Shown: positions 47,086 to 61,228 of the stretch, in pieces
Layout of the letters: every line of letters starts with the position of its first letter
How positions within the stretch are numbered: position 1 is the first letter of the stretch
Source of the DNA: Sclerurus mexicanus
Lineage: Eukaryota > Chordata > Aves > Passeriformes > Furnariidae
NCBI GenBank assembly: GCA_013396755.1
Contig: VWZF01001862.1
Span: 124,001-188,000 of the forward strand
Reading direction: 5' to 3'
Length of the DNA: 64,000 nt
Made by a program: the position numbers and the translations under genes
Notes under the pieces: generated by a model
What the model saw: the letters and a program-made list of their open reading frames with translations, nothing else
What the model was told of the DNA's origin: nothing
The model's database searches: none

Positions 47086-50000
47086 CGTCCCACGACTACT
47101 GGAATGGGATGATTACAGTTCATGTTGGAAATGCTGCTCCGCAGCCACAGCGCCCAAGGAGATCCACTTATCAGTATGGAGAGCTAAGCAAATAAACAGC
47201 ATGTTGTTTGTGTCAAAGAGAACAAATTGTAAGTACAACTGTATATAAACTGAATAGTTAGGAAGGAAGAAGATAATCGTCATGGCTCTTTATCAGATTA
47301 AATCTGTCAGTCCCTAGTTTAAAAGGGAAGGGACTGGTGTCAGAGAGTAGCACTGTGCTCTTTTAATATATTCCTGATTAATTTAATTAAGCACAGCTTT
47401 AATATTCACAAAGGAAAGTTTCATGACCTTCACTGTCCAGCAATATCAAAAGTATGGGATAAATGGAACAAAAAGGAAATCCATATGTATTTTATCTATC
47501 CATTTAGCTCAGACAGGCATCGTGTCACTTGCCCATCTTGTTTTGTTGACAGCAACAGGCTGAGTATCTTTTAATATCTAAAGAACAAATTGTTTTCTCA
47601 CAAGCATACTTCAAAGTCTCAGTGACACGAGCTGCAAGTGTACACATTTCCTCCTGGTAAAAAATTTCCCCTAATTGTTTTTCCTGTCTATACATTCCTT
47701 TTACTACTTATTCTTTAATTTAAGGCAAATTTGGAAGCAGGAAAGTGAATCAGATTTGTTTTTCGTTCTATATGATGTACAAAGCTGGGTAGTTTCCATC
47801 TGCATGCACAGTGGTGCTGCCTTGGGATTGTGAAATAAATGAGTAGAAGTCATGTTGACAGGAATCTTGCACTGATGATTCCGTGATCCTGTTGTACTGT
47901 GAATATTGTTTTCCAAAGTCTAGCACTGTTTTCCAATCAATCCAAGTTTTGATTGATAGATGAAGTTAACCCTGACGTTCGCAGGCACATTTTAGAAAGG
48001 CTGGAGCTGAGATTGTTGATGCCAGACCTGGATTTGACCTGAGAACTGCTCTATATTTATGTCTTTTAATGACTCCAAAGCAGCTTTATTGTGCTTGGGT
48101 CTTCACCTTCTCTTCATTTACTTGTCTGAAATCAAGTAGACTGTTACTTGCACAGCTGCAAAGGCAGTAACAACAGGAAATGCAATTTTTATGTGGAGAA
48201 GGTCCATGTTTCTCAGCTCCTACTACACCAAGAAAGATGAAAAGGCCAGAAAACTTGTTCTGCTGTTAAAATGACAAGATTATGGATATTTTCTAAAATT
48301 ATTACAAGAAAGGCCTGGGATTCACATGTAATATTTAAAGCACATCCAACATACTTTATGCAGCACATTATTAATGCCAAATTAAGTATATTCTCCAAGC
48401 ATTTATTTACAGCTCTCCAGTGTTAAAGCCCCAAGTGGGGATTCCTTCCCTGGGATGTGTATCCCACTGTGGCAAACATCTTGCTCCTTCTCAGGGTAAT
48501 GCAACCTCCCACCTTCCTAATTCACATTTTCTGACCTTTCGTTGGCTGGGTCCTCTGCAGGCCAGAATTACACTTTATAGGGTTATCTGAGAGGGAACTT
48601 TGTGTACTATCAGCATCAGCAAAGTCAGCTGGGCCAGCTCTCAAACCCTTAAAATTCCTTTCCCACAATGATTCAACAAACTATGGTATCACAGCACTAT
48701 CACTTTATCCAGCAAAGGGTATTTTGTCTCCTTCTCTTTTTTCAGTTTGCATTCATAATCACAGTCTCATCTTTTACCTTGTGACATAGCTTCACATACT
48801 TTTCCCATTACCAGATCCTTTACTGCCTGCTGCGGACTTTTTTCTCAACATATAGGGAGAGCAGGCTTCACACTTCTCTTTCCATTCCACATCCTTGACA
48901 TAAGGGGTGGCTTAAACAGTTTGCATATGCACACACAATGGAAAGGGGAATCTGTGCTGACAAAGAGATGGATGCTTCAAGCATTTTGTTGAAACAAATT
49001 TTAGAGAAGGTTCTATTTACTTTTTTAAGGTGTGGATATAATTTGAAACCCAGATAGTATTAACTTACTTGTAAAGTTAACTCACAATCACTGGCAACAC
49101 TGCAATCATTCTGTTCTTGCATTTCATGCACTCACGAGGGAAAACACAACTGAGATCACTGTGCTAGGCGTGGGACAGCTCAGATCCCTCCATGGCAGAG
49201 GCTTCCAGCTTTGTGGGCCCAGGTGGTCCCTTTCCATGCTCACAGCAGAGGGCCACAGAAGCTGCACGGACATACAAAGCCATACTGAAAAGAGAATTAC
49301 TGGGGCACAGGTTCAGGGAGCTGACACAGGGCACACCACACCAACTGTGATGCATCCTAAAGAGATGTTGAATTATGAGATGGAGAATAACTCATGTCAC
49401 GCTTCTTTCTACCCATTTGTTCAGAATAGTTTCTATTTCATATCTTCTTTTAATTCACAGTAAATTTATTGATGATAGAAATACTATGAGCTGGGCTATG
49501 CCAAGTTGGAATATTCTAATAACAAAGAGTCCTTGGAACAACTGCAAGGATTTGAAGCAAGATGTACTAAAACCAGTTTGGGATATTTTCAGGTTGTGAC
49601 CACTTCTCTAAGAGAGGCAAACAGCTTTCTGATGCTGGAACTCAGATCAAGATAACTTTTACCTCCAGCTGTAACTAAACCAGAATCTGGATTTTTCAGC
49701 CTTTGTGGTTTTGTCACTGCATTCACGTGGCATATGTACCACAGTATCTTGATCAGCAGGTAGCATCTGTCTTGAGTTTTGATCTATTTAATTTGATAAA
49801 AGTGGAGCTCATGCAAAGACAACTAATTGGGGAGCTCAATACACAACCTACCACCCACCATGTGCCATTACTGGAAATAACTCCACAAAGAAACCACATT
49901 TGGTGCCAAACACTAAAACAGCTTTAAGTCCTGATAGCATGCTCTGTTTCATTATCTCTTGGTGACTTGGGATGCTTTTTATGACACACACCCCACACCC

Positions 50001-52139
50001 CCTTCTGCAGCAGAAATTGGTCCCAAAGGCATTCTGAGTAAGGGGCCTTTGAAATCCCAAAGCTGCCGTACCACAGGCTTTACACTGGTTTCAAGAGTGG
50101 GAAGCTTGGCAGCAAGATGTGGTCAGAGCACGGATACTCTCCCTCTGTATCATTTGGTGCTATGACACCAGGATGGTTTTTGGACAGAAAGTTTAGCAAA
50201 GAGCTGCCCCGTGGCCTGGCCATACACAGGGACAAACACTGCTTTATGGGCACGGCAATTCCTGTGTTAGGACTTCACTTTGTGGGGCAAAAGAGAGACC
50301 TGACACCGGGACAGGGGCAGACAAATAAAGACATAAAGGACCTGGTAGCTACAGTGTCACCTCTGTTCAGCACCTTGGAGAACGACAAAGGAAGAGCCTT
50401 ATGGTTGTCAGGAAAACTCAGGGCCCTGAGCCAAGCTCCTTTGAAACTGCTGGGAAAGTACTGGCCACCTTTGTCCATTCTCTTTAGCCTTGGACTCTCC
50501 TCTCAGACATCTGCAGGGCACTGTATGACTGTGCAGGTTTCAATACCAGGAAATACCAGCTCTTTACAGCACTCTTGAGAGAAACAAAGGGGAAAAAATT
50601 CTGTATCTGACTTTTCCGAAAAGCCTCTGTACATCCAAGTCACCTCCATTGTGACACTCCTCACACTCACTGAGGGCAGAGCAGTTCAGGGGACAGACTA
50701 CCAGGGCATTTATTGACAGTGTGCCAATACACCTGTGCTTTAAACAAGCTGCCAGAACCAGCCACTGCTCTGTGCATCCATACTGACTTCCCACCCCAGC
50801 ACCACTGAAGTCCTTCTTTTGTAGCTGTAATTCAGGTCAGACCCCAGTCCAGTCCCTTTTTCCCATACCAATTCATCTCGACAGCTCTGTCTCCACAAAG
50901 TACTAAAGAAACTCGCAGTGTGGTGTTTCACTTTGTGTTTTTAAATGGGATCAGTGTGGCAGTTTCAGAGCGAGGCTTTCTTTTATTGCCACCTAGAGAA
51001 TGCCACAGCTCTTCTCCCCCTTCTGATTTACATAAAACAATATGGGATAAGTGGAAACAATAAAGTTATTTCTTTAGGGGCACTGTCACTAAAATGTCTT
51101 TAGAAGCTTCCAGAAGAATAAGATGTCATCTGTTTTTCACAGTTACAGAGCTACAAGCCATCATTGAAGCCAATGCAAAAGAATATTCTTTTCTCTCCAG
51201 AGATTTGTTTCACTGAGGTCCAACCCCTGTGGCCTTCCACACCTTAAATCATCATGGACTTATTGCTGAAGATCTGGACCAAAAAATAATCAGAATCACT
51301 CCAAAAAGGACCTTCAATCTTAAGGGAATTATGTCCTTGATTCTTTACTGCCCACTCAAATCCTCCTAAACCTGTTTAGACATTTCTCAGGTGTTGTATT
51401 GATTTTAATAAAGAACTTCCCGAAAATTCAAAAAATCTGCATCTTTTTTCACTGTTGCCAGGGAGAACCTTGAATGACCTGCTATCAGTAGAGGCTAGTT
51501 AAGCAAAATTTCCCATTCTTCACATTACTCACATGTTTGATCCAAATAATTTGTCTCTCAGAAGTTTCCATAACTCTTACCATATTTTGTTCATTCAGTG
51601 CAATTAGAATTCAAAATAAGTCTCAGAAATCAAGAAAATAAAATCACATCTCACTGTAACTTTAAAGCTGTCACAGAAGCTCAAATTCTTTTCCAAAATC
51701 TTTCTTTCTCTCCAATTAACTGATATATTTACTGCTTATTTTCCAACATTAAATGCTTCAGTTCAAAAGTGCACAAAGCAAGTAAGTAATGTGCAAGGCT
51801 TTTTAGCATAACTCAAAGGAAATCCTAAGAACCTGTGACACGCTGTTTTTCAGTAAGAAGAAAAACAGACAATTGTGGATAATTTAAATCAAAGTACTTT
51901 GTAGATTTTTGAACACCACAATTCTAATTTTGTAGCCATAATTTTCACTTTACAATGTACTTTCCAGGAGCCAAAATGAAAATTTTAAGAGTTTTGAATA
52001 CATGTGGGTGTGAAAATGCTATCAAGGGAAAGCATAACTTTCTTACTGATTTCTAGACGATGTACTCACATATCAAAGAGTTGGATTTTTCCATCAACTT
52101 GCTTTCGTCAAGCAGCTGAAAGCATGAAATAAAAAGAAA
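47086..52139. other. Noncoding stretch, no gene seen
   Basis: Unique-looking DNA. AT-rich words with TAAT cores occur at 47365-47415. The GC-richer patch 50080-50580 holds the longest plus-strand frame here, 153 codons (50117-50578), without recognisable motif or splice support; a second frame on the opposite strand overlaps it. No CR1, LTR or SINE signature is recognised. Confidence 0.5.
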
Positions 52140-52390
52140 TGGGACAGTGTGGTCCTGTGATCAAGTCAATGATGTGGAAATATGCAAGTTCATAAATGAA
52201 CCCAATTATTTTGCAATTAGCTGGAATTAGAGGCAAGCAGGCATTCATCACAGTGACCATTGTGAAAATCCACTGTGTCCAATGGCCTTGAATGCTGCGT
52301 GGGAAAGTGTTTGCAGTAGCTTCTAATGCCTTTTCTTTTGGATGTGTTCAGAAACTATATGATGTAACTTATTTTATCGGCAAATGTCAG
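52140..52390. promoter_or_regulatory. Candidate conserved noncoding element
   Basis: A compact stretch with clustered TAAT/ATTA-type cores in CAATTATT (52203-52210), CAATTAGC (52214-52221) and GAATTAGA (52225-52232), a near-octamer ATATGCAA (52180-52187), and balanced non-repetitive composition. These features are common in deeply conserved vertebrate enhancers, but motif content alone cannot show conservation. Confidence 0.22.
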
Positions 52391-53755
52391 TTATGCAATA
52401 TGAAAGAGTTCACAAGACAGGGTTAGTTTCAATATACTTCCCTCCACACATTTCTGACTCACACAAAATACTGAAATTAGCAAACATCCTGTTTGCCAAG
52501 AAGGTTCCTTTCCTGATCTAATACACTGTCAGTATTTTCAAAATAATTGAAACAAGGATCTCAAGTGATACAGCATGAGATGATCAGTCACTTTGGATTT
52601 TTCCACTCCCAATTTTCTCCTACTTCAAGTGTTATTCCTAAAATTTTACAAACTGCTGCAGACTGGGAAAGCCATTTCCCACCTAGGTACAGAATCAGGC
52701 ACTCCTGATTCCAGCCAGGTGTTCCCACAGAGAGATGTGTCTGTTTCTGCCACTCACTCTCATTTGGAACCAATTATGGATTGCTTGATCCTTTTTTCTC
52801 CCCCTCTGGAAAATGTTGGTTATTTAGCACTGCATGGTCAGGTTCTTCTGGGCAGGTTTTACCCATGTAGGTACAACCCAAGGCTCAGGCACTGGCTAAG
52901 AGTTACAGTAGAAACGTATGCTGCCCAGGGTTTGATGGATATGACTATAATGGACTCAGATAAAACTTTGGTGAGAAAAAAAGAAGGGATGAAAAGCAAG
53001 TGATTGTACAAACTTCAGGTAAAGTTTATAACCACTTTAATGTCCCTGATAAATCTGTGCCTGGCTGTACTTGCTAACTTGCATCTCTCTTGGCAGTGTG
53101 AGCTCCAACCTCCCAGACACAGTCTGGTATATACTGTGCACCTGTGAGCCAGAGACATTTCACAACAGCACAAAGGGAATGAGCACAAACTGCATATACT
53201 GTGGTAGCATTATTTGTGCTGGGAGGAATGGAGATGGAACAAGAGATACCACATATCTATGAACACCCTGACAGGACCTCTAACATGGATAATGTTTTAT
53301 AATCACTTAAGCTGCTCCCTGTGAAGAGGGGATAACTTCTGGGAAACCCCAGGAGATTTTGGTGACCATTAGCAACTCTATAAGAGGGGAAGGAGTTCAG
53401 CTAGCAGCTTTTTACCCAGACTAAACAACAGATATTGTGGGTGATGTGGAATTCCAGCTCAGCTTTCTGAGGACAAAGCCACAAAACCATGCCTGCCCTT
53501 TCTGCTACCCATCCACAACCTTTTCTGAAGCTTTGCCATCAAAGGAAACAGAAATGGACTTCCCTCTACTAGGAGTAAAACTGGAAAGTGTTGAGCCTTG
53601 CAGAGCATATTTCCTTATTAGTTTGTTCCTTACATGCAGGCTGGAGTCCTCTTTGGTGAGGATTGAGAGTAGTACTGCTCTAGATATGCTCACCAGAACA
53701 GATGTTATTTTGGGGCTGGGGGAGGGAGCAGGGACTTGGAGGCTCCTGCTAACAG
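52391..53755. other. Noncoding stretch, no gene seen
   Basis: Unique DNA with frames of 136 codons (plus, 52593-53003) and 115 codons (plus, 53437-53784). Neither translation shows a domain, and the two frames are not joined by obvious splice signals apart from a CAG/GTAAAG donor-like site at 53019. I judge them noncoding. Confidence 0.45.
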
Positions 53756-54290
53756 ATGGAAGAGCAACCCCAAAGCTGCTCTAAGCCATGCCTGGAAAAT
53801 GGTACTCATGCTCTGAGCTCCATACTGACTTTAGGGGAGGCTGAACATGGCAGGAAGGAAGCACATGGCTTGGGAGTTTGCAGAGGGGAAATTGGAAGAG
53901 AGAGCCTGCCGAGTCCACACGGAGCACGCCAGCAGTGTTCTTCAAATATTAATAACAGCTGCCGGAAATCTGAAAGAGCCAGCCAGGTTGAAAGATGCCC
54001 TGTGCATCTGCCCTTTTGCAACCATGTGCCCAGCACATACTCTGTCTCTGCCAGGAGCAGTATTCCCTCTCTGCAAGGCAGTGCAGTTGGCACAAGTGCC
54101 TGCCTGGACCGCTGCCAGTACCTGGCACGAGAGCTGCAGTTGTTCTGCAGCCCCCAACCTCACCAAACCCCCCCCAGCACTGCCAGCACACAGCCTGGGG
54201 GAAGGGAGGAAGTGGGTTGTTATTGCCTCTCCTCTGGACAGGGTAGCACAAGGCACTGAAGTGTTCTTGCCATTTTGGTAACTGGTGCAA
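53756..54290. other. GC-rich block with overlapping open frames on both strands
   Basis: Within about 535 bp, three plus-strand and three minus-strand frames of 83-167 codons are open simultaneously (for example plus 53756-54259 and 53847-54281, minus 53949-54290). Cys- and Pro-rich translations follow from CCC/TGC-rich DNA. No domain, signal peptide or repeat family is recognised. Low stop density in GC-rich DNA is the best explanation; a decayed unknown repeat or a noncoding exon are alternatives. Confidence 0.4.
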
Positions 54291-57200
54291 GGTTAATGTT
54301 GTCTAAATAAGGGCCATCAGCTCGTTGGATGGGTTAGCCCACTTTTGGGGGCTGTCAACCTGGCTGTCTCAGAGAGCAGAAATGTGGCAGTCAAAAAAGC
54401 ACACATTCACCTCACTGGGTCTGGCACTGGGCTTCTTAAATTAACCCTGTTTTTAGGGGCTGCAATAGTCTCCACACAGGTGGTTTAAAGCTACCTTAGA
54501 TATGTTACAAGCTCTGCATTCATAGCAATGTAGACATACTTGGAGATTACACACTGATTACTGGCAGATGGAGGGAGAGAAGTGTCACACAGCAATAAAA
54601 ACATGCTATCGGTCTCCGTGTTATGTCTAACCACCATCCACTCTCACTGCATTCACCTATTTTATTGCAGTCATGTTAACAGCTCTGAAGAAAATTCTCA
54701 ATTTCAGCTCCACCCTACAGTCACAGAAGAGGAGACTTCCATTGCTCTAGAAAGTTTGTAAGTGAAGCCTATCAGAGAGACAAAAAAAGGACAGGGAACT
54801 GTTGGACATTGGCCACTGAGAGTGAAGGACAGGAAGTGCCAAAGAGCCTGGAATTAATGTAGATGTCCTGAACCTCAGCCATAAAATCATTCTCCCTCTC
54901 AGCTCTTCAGCTCTGAGCACTGCACGTTAGGTTAATGACCCTACATGTTAGACTCCAGCAGCAGATTCAGAACTGAAAGTCCTGGATGATCTTTCATTTG
55001 TATTTGTTTTCTTGATGCATAATTCTAAGTGCATCAAGGCATTCATCACGTGTACCCCAGCTTCTCTTGAATGACTGGGGTTTTTTCAAAGAGAAAGCAG
55101 AACAGCAAGGAACTTTTCCACTTAAAATATTCTGCTCCAAAGAATCAAGGCTGTCAGTTCAAAGCTATTCACAGTGTTAACAATATTTTTTCCAGAAGAC
55201 TGTTTCATTTAGTAATTTGGAATGTAAGGACAATTGTGGGGAATAAAAACCATGCAAAGCCATATGATCAAAAAGGCACAAAGATTTCAGAACATATGAG
55301 AAGAAATATATTTCAAAAAAAACCCCCAGACATGCAAAATAAAAGATTCAGATTAAATTCTCATAGCTGTAGGGCTTTTGCTTGCTAATCATGAGAGCTA
55401 CAGAATTCACTTCTACTTGACATCAGAAATGCAGATTCAGTGAATTAATTTAAGACAAAATTGAAATCTTATCTTTTTAGGCTGGCTTTTCCAGCCTTAA
55501 ATGCAGCTCAGTTTTAAAGCTGCTAGAGACTATTTTATATGAAACTATTTGAGAACTTTGTATTTTCTGCATTATATACTTTTAGTTTTATTGCACTTGG
55601 TTCCTGTGCATTATAACATAGCAAGAATACTTGTAAGACAACAAACTGGGAAATGGGAAAGGCAAAGTAGTCATTTGCTAATGCAAAATGATAAATATAA
55701 CAGAAATGGCAGGAGATCTCTAAACCATGTTCTTAAATATGACAAAATATTTAGTGAATAGATATACCATGAGGATTTCTACATTTCCTATTTCTTCAGC
55801 TGCTGAGCACAGTTGTGTGTGCATGGGGACCAATTATGAATTGTTCTGCTCCACCATATCCCCATTTCTACCTGTCCACACCACAGCACTCCCCAGTGTT
55901 CTTCTTTCCTCCTCCTTAAGTGTGAGATCTCCATCTGTTTCCTCTTCCTACTCAGTCCACACCTAACACTTATGGACTACTGCACAAGTAGGCTGCCAGC
56001 CAGGGAGAGCACCCAGATCTGCTCCAGGAGGACAGAAATGCAAATGTCTTTCCTCAGGTTCCAAAAGGCTGGAGTAGATCTCGATTACTGAACCATCAAC
56101 TTATTGTCAACAGAGGCAAATTTCAATTCAGCAGTCTTTTCTGAAGTTTCAGTGACTTCTTCATAAACCCAAGAGCAACCAAGTTGCCTTTTGCTTTTAT
56201 TAAAGGTGAATTTTGTTGAATCTCAAATTGCTTCTTTTAATGTTATAATCTAGTATTGACTTTCATAATATTTAGCACCGCACAGACACATGACTCTGAC
56301 AGAATTTGTTATGCCATCTCTTGGGAAAAGTCTGGGAGTGAATAAAAGTTAAAAAGGAGAGAAATCTGTTTAGAATTTGACCAGATGACCACATACTTTA
56401 AATATCAGAGATGCTTTCAGTGAAATCTGTTAAAAGAACTCAGATGCTCTTGCTTGCTGCAAGCATTGAGGCCTTCTGTCATTCCTTCTTACAGTCACCC
56501 CCTCACTCACTCAGGAGATACAGCCAGTATTTCCGCATTCCTGAATGACAAAAGGTTTAGTTCAATTTCTGCCTTCAGTTTACAAAGGAGAGCGGCTGCT
56601 GCTGATGCCCAAAGTCTGTGGTCCCTTTGCTGCAGTGCAAATCCAAGTGCAGAACTCCAGAGAGCCCCTTTGGAGAGTCTGCCAGAAGCCTGGAGCCAAC
56701 AGCACACAGGAGTGCTGACCCACCTGCCTGCACAATGAGGATACTGGCTCTTTACCTCATCATGTGTTCATTGAGCAGAACTCATTTTCTAAGAAAAAAC
56801 AGGATTTCCACTAAATATTTTTTCAGCTTTCTGGGAGAAACTTTCTGTACTAAAAATAGTTGTGCCCAAATCTGACATGCAGGCTGAAACCCGAGTGTCA
56901 CCTGTCCCATGTTCACCGTTTTGGTCCCTGAGCAAAAGCCCTGAGGAGGGCACGTTTTCCAGGAGGATCCAGGCACCACTCAGTGCTGTGGTGCAGAGAG
57001 AAGGTCCAGGCTCAGCCTCCTGCTCCCCAGTCTGTTTTCAGGAAGAGCTGCCCATAATATCACCCCTTTACCATCACTGAGAAGGCAGACACCTTGGAGA
57101 CCTGTTTGCTCACATTGCCCATTTCCCTTCCTCCTAATTTCAGGGAAAATTGCTGCAGAAGGAAAAGAAAAAACCCCAAAAAACTTCCCAAAAAATCCCA

Positions 57201-60200
57201 GATGAGCTATTTTCATGATGCTACATGCTGTAATTAAAGTCATGAAATGGTCCCTTTGCATACTCTCATGTCATCTATACGTACAGGGAGCGTGTCATGG
57301 GACGCGGGAAGGATCAGTGTCCTTTCACTAAAATAAGTGATAATATCTTCTGACAATGCAATTGCATTACACTCCATGTTTTCTCTTTTGTAAAAACATT
57401 TCCTCTGTGTCTGCATCTGCAACAGCCCATCAGTTCCAGTCAGTTCCCTTTAAGGAGAACTACTGAACACGCTGCACTGCCACCAAGAAATGACAGCACT
57501 GAGAGGCTTAAATTGTAAAAAGGCATGTTTTCCACATGAAAACTTTGAACTTGTAGAAATGAAGTCTGAAAATGGTAGTGGCACTAGTAATAATCAAAAA
57601 AATAAAGTCTTTGCTACGATAAATAGACATTGTTCCAGTTACTTTATATTAAACAGCCTACTTTAACATGGAATTTGGCTTATAATTTGTATAAAACCCC
57701 AACATCTTCTGATATTTATATTTGATTTTGGTACAGAATCATCAAAGGAATGCAGAACAAAAATTGAACACTTCCTTAAAAGCATTAGGTAAGGTAAATT
57801 ATATTATGAATATGAAAAAAAAAAAAGCACAGCACACAGGCAGCACAAAATGAAAGGCAGCTGGGTACAGTAAGAAGGGAGATCAAGGTGCAAAAATATC
57901 AGTTCAAATATTTTAAACATGACTTTAATATTCATCAACTTGTTCTTCTGGATTTTGCAGTTCATTCATCTGTGACTTAAGGGTCACACGATAGCAGGCA
58001 AGGATTGAATTAGGAAACCCATCTTTTCTGGCTTTAGACTCAGCTTTGAATGAGAATAGGTAAATAGAATTTCCTCATTCCCTGGGTTTCCCAAGCTATG
58101 CAATAGAAATAATGATATTTATCTTCAGTTTTAAGATGCTTTCAGATCTGTGATGAAAAAGTGCTCTATCAGAGCTTAGATAACATGATATTGCAGGCAA
58201 CTTTTTCCTTATTTGACTCCATTCTTCTTTTCAATCTCTGTTAGGCACCCTTTTGTAATTTGTGGTTCATTTAAATGACCTCAGGTCTTTTCCAGGTCTG
58301 TGTCCTTTCACTCAATCCCTTTGGGAGTACTCCTTGCACAGGTCACCCTGGGCATGTTCCTCTGCTCTCACACTGTCCCTCTGCCACTGAACTGCTCAGA
58401 CTCTTTACAGTGGTGCTCTCCACACACTTGCTCGGGGCAAGCCTTACATTTTGATCCGTGACCATGACCCAAGTTGTGCCATCAGACAGGGAAATGTATC
58501 TGGGTTGTAATTCACATTTAGCTTTGGAGCAGCTGAATGCCAGGCACTGCCAGGGCTGGAACCAAACCATGTCTAGAGCAACCCAATTCTGACGCTATTC
58601 TCTTTAAGCCAGGTAAACATCCTGCAGATCTGCTGGAGTCTGTGTACAGCCTGCCCACATTTGCATGGGCCTGAAACAGTAAAACTCATTCCCACTGGCA
58701 CACTCCAGTCTAGACCACCTTCTGTTCTTGGCACAAACAATAACTATTTTCACTGCATGCCTATCAGCTTGTTCTATCAGGAAATGCATTTTATCTTTCA
58801 TTAAGTCCTTTTTGCATAAAGCAATTCCTACATCAAGCAGTCTGCCAGGCTTTCTTCTTCCCTGACTGACCTTTCCTAGGTTAGTCTGGCTAATGTCTTG
58901 CCTATCAGTTCCACTCCTCACAGCCTTGTCCTGTTGTATTGAGGGCAGTGCTTTCTAGGAATTACAGATACAACACTGTAAGGAGCCACTTCCCTCAGCT
59001 AACAGCATGATGAGATCTATGCAGGGCCACAGTCTTCACGTTTGATCTTAATAAAAAGCCACTTGCATATTTCTATGCAGGTGCAACACTTCAGTTTTTA
59101 AGTCAGATTCTCAGCCCCGCAGTGGATGGGACCAGCAGAATCCAGTGCCCAGGCAATGATCTGCTTTGCTGTGGCAGAATTCCTCCATTGACATGGGACA
59201 GTGAAGGCTCTATGGCACTATTCAGTATGAGAAAAGTCATCTGGATGCAGCCCTAAGGAAGTGTATGCCAAATTTAAAAGCCCAACTGGTTGATGAATTA
59301 ACTGGAATCCCAATTTCTCCAAATGAACACCAGGCAGACTTTTTCTCCCTGCCAAGAAGAAACACTGAGTTCATGGCACTGTAGGATCTAAAAGATCATG
59401 TCACATAGCCTTCTGAATTTTATCCAGCTATTTATGTACTAAGCGCATTACTACAATTACGATGAAGGGTTAATGTCTCGGGATGGCAATAGGCACTTCC
59501 AGGGTTTATGTACTGTTATGCAATAAAAACAATGCAAAGACATCTCTAAGAATGTAAATTATATCACTGCTCAGAATCCAATAAGCAAAGTGATGATTTC
59601 TTGTCTTTGATCTGCCTTGTGCATTATTATATTTCTGAACTGACAGAGAAGGTGTTCATTTCAAGGCACCAAAATGTCTGAACTATTTAGGAATTGTTGT
59701 CTTGAATCAATTCTGGTTCCATATACTGCATCTTCACAAGCATTGTTTCTTTCAGATCAATTCCATCTCCAAACTGATGGTTTAAAAGCCATGACTTTAC
59801 GGAAATATCTGTGGCATTCCCAATTAAAACAAAAATATTTACAGTAGGCTACATGATTTACACAAAGGTATTGACAGCAGTAAATGTTTCCAAATGAAGA
59901 TCTTTCACCTTTGCACATACAAAGAAGCTTTTTAAAGGCTGAAGAGCCTATGTTAGAAAAACATACAGTACCTACTTCAACAAGAGAATCAGACATCATT
60001 TATAATTCATGTAAGTATATTGAAGTTTTCCACTGCCATCCAAGAGAGATGGTTTCAAATCTATGGAGTGCAATAAGCCAATATTCTGTGTTGCAACTTC
60101 TATATATCTCACATAGATTTTACTCAGGAGATCATTTCTATACCAAGGTCTTCACATCTGCAATGTGCTACATTCAAACCCCTCAATTTCTCTGCATATC

Positions 60201-60829
60201 TATCAGCATTAATATGTCAGCTTGTACCCCGTGCTATTTTCATAAATGCTTTAGGGACACAGATTTGTTGTACAGATAGAAGACAGAGTTAAATGTAATC
60301 TGAGAATAATCAGAAGCAAGAGGAACAGTTAGCTCAATACATGACTATTTTTTTCATATCCAATACAAAACCTGAAGAGAAATAAATGATAGCTCTGCTC
60401 AATTCCTCCTGCATTGAGGGTCTGACACAAAACTGCTGCAGATAATTCAGCTATTTCCTACAACCACACAATTTAAAAGCCCAACAAGTGAGCGGCTGAG
60501 CTAAGGGAAGTTCATTAGAGTTCAACCACAAACAGTTCAGTTCTACTCAAAGGCAGACTTAGATTCTATTTGCCAGTGAGAGAAATGTGCACTATGACTG
60601 CCTGCAAAGCATCTAACCTATCCAAGACTTCTTCTGATCACAAGGACAATTCCATTGTCAGCTCAGTCTCCTCATTCCCTAAAGTTTGTAGTCTCTTAAA
60701 TAATCCTCTGAAATTTTAGGACTTACACTAAATGATCATGTATAACGTAAAAAATCCAGTTTTACAGTTTGTTAAAAAGTCCCAGAGAATTTGACTTCTA
60801 ATGAAATTGTTCTCCATCTCTGCAGCTCA
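54291..60829. other. Noncoding stretch, no gene seen
   Basis: Mostly AT-rich, with GC-richer patches at 56580-57060 and 58300-58600. A run of twelve A lies at 57815-57826. The longest frame is 131 codons (plus, 59884-60279), with no recognised motif. Minus-strand frames at 58343-58570 and 58604-58921 sit side by side but are unrelated to any family I know. No CR1 or LTR signature is seen. Confidence 0.5.
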
Positions 60830-61060
60830 CAATAGTATTCAGCACAGAGAAGAAATAATGCACCACAAATGACTTTATCGCCTGTCAGAGACTTAAAACA
60901 GCTTTGTTCTGCACTTGATTAATTTGTGAAGCAGTTTATTTCAGATATTGAAGCTGCTTGTTCTGCTTGATTATTAAAACTAAACAGAAGCAAGTATCCA
61001 TTATTACCTAAAAATAACGAGTGTGGATGAGGCAGGCACTTGGGACCCAAGGAGGTGACA
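60830..61060. promoter_or_regulatory. Possible conserved noncoding stretch
   Basis: Non-repetitive AT-rich sequence with several homeodomain-like words: CTTGATTAATTTG near 60917-60929, TTGATTATTAAAAC near 60967-60980, CCATTATTACC near 60998-61008. It resembles enhancer-type DNA in composition, but nothing here is diagnostic. Confidence 0.15.
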
Positions 61061-61228
61061 TTAATGTTCAACATCTTGAAAACAGCAGCATATCAAATTA
61101 TTGATGCCAAGCATTTGACGACTGTCTTTAAGAGGCAGGGACAGAGGCTGTCTAGACATGATCAGATATCAAAGTCTACGGGTTTTGCAATCTGATCATT
61201 TTGTTTCCTTTTACTAAGGTAAAGAGGC

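Noticed and set aside
50117..50578. 153-codon plus-strand frame
   Set aside because: It is located in a GC-richer patch with an overlapping antisense frame and has no recognisable domain.
56735..56875. Short frame beginning with a hydrophobic MRILALYL-like start reminiscent of a defensin signal peptide
   Set aside because: The remaining 46-residue product has only three Cys, no six-cysteine defensin pattern, and no second exon recognised nearby.
58343..58921. Two adjacent minus-strand frames (75 and 105 codons) that might be parts of one broken gene
   Set aside because: The translations show no shared family, catalytic motif or retroviral signature, so adjacency is taken as chance.
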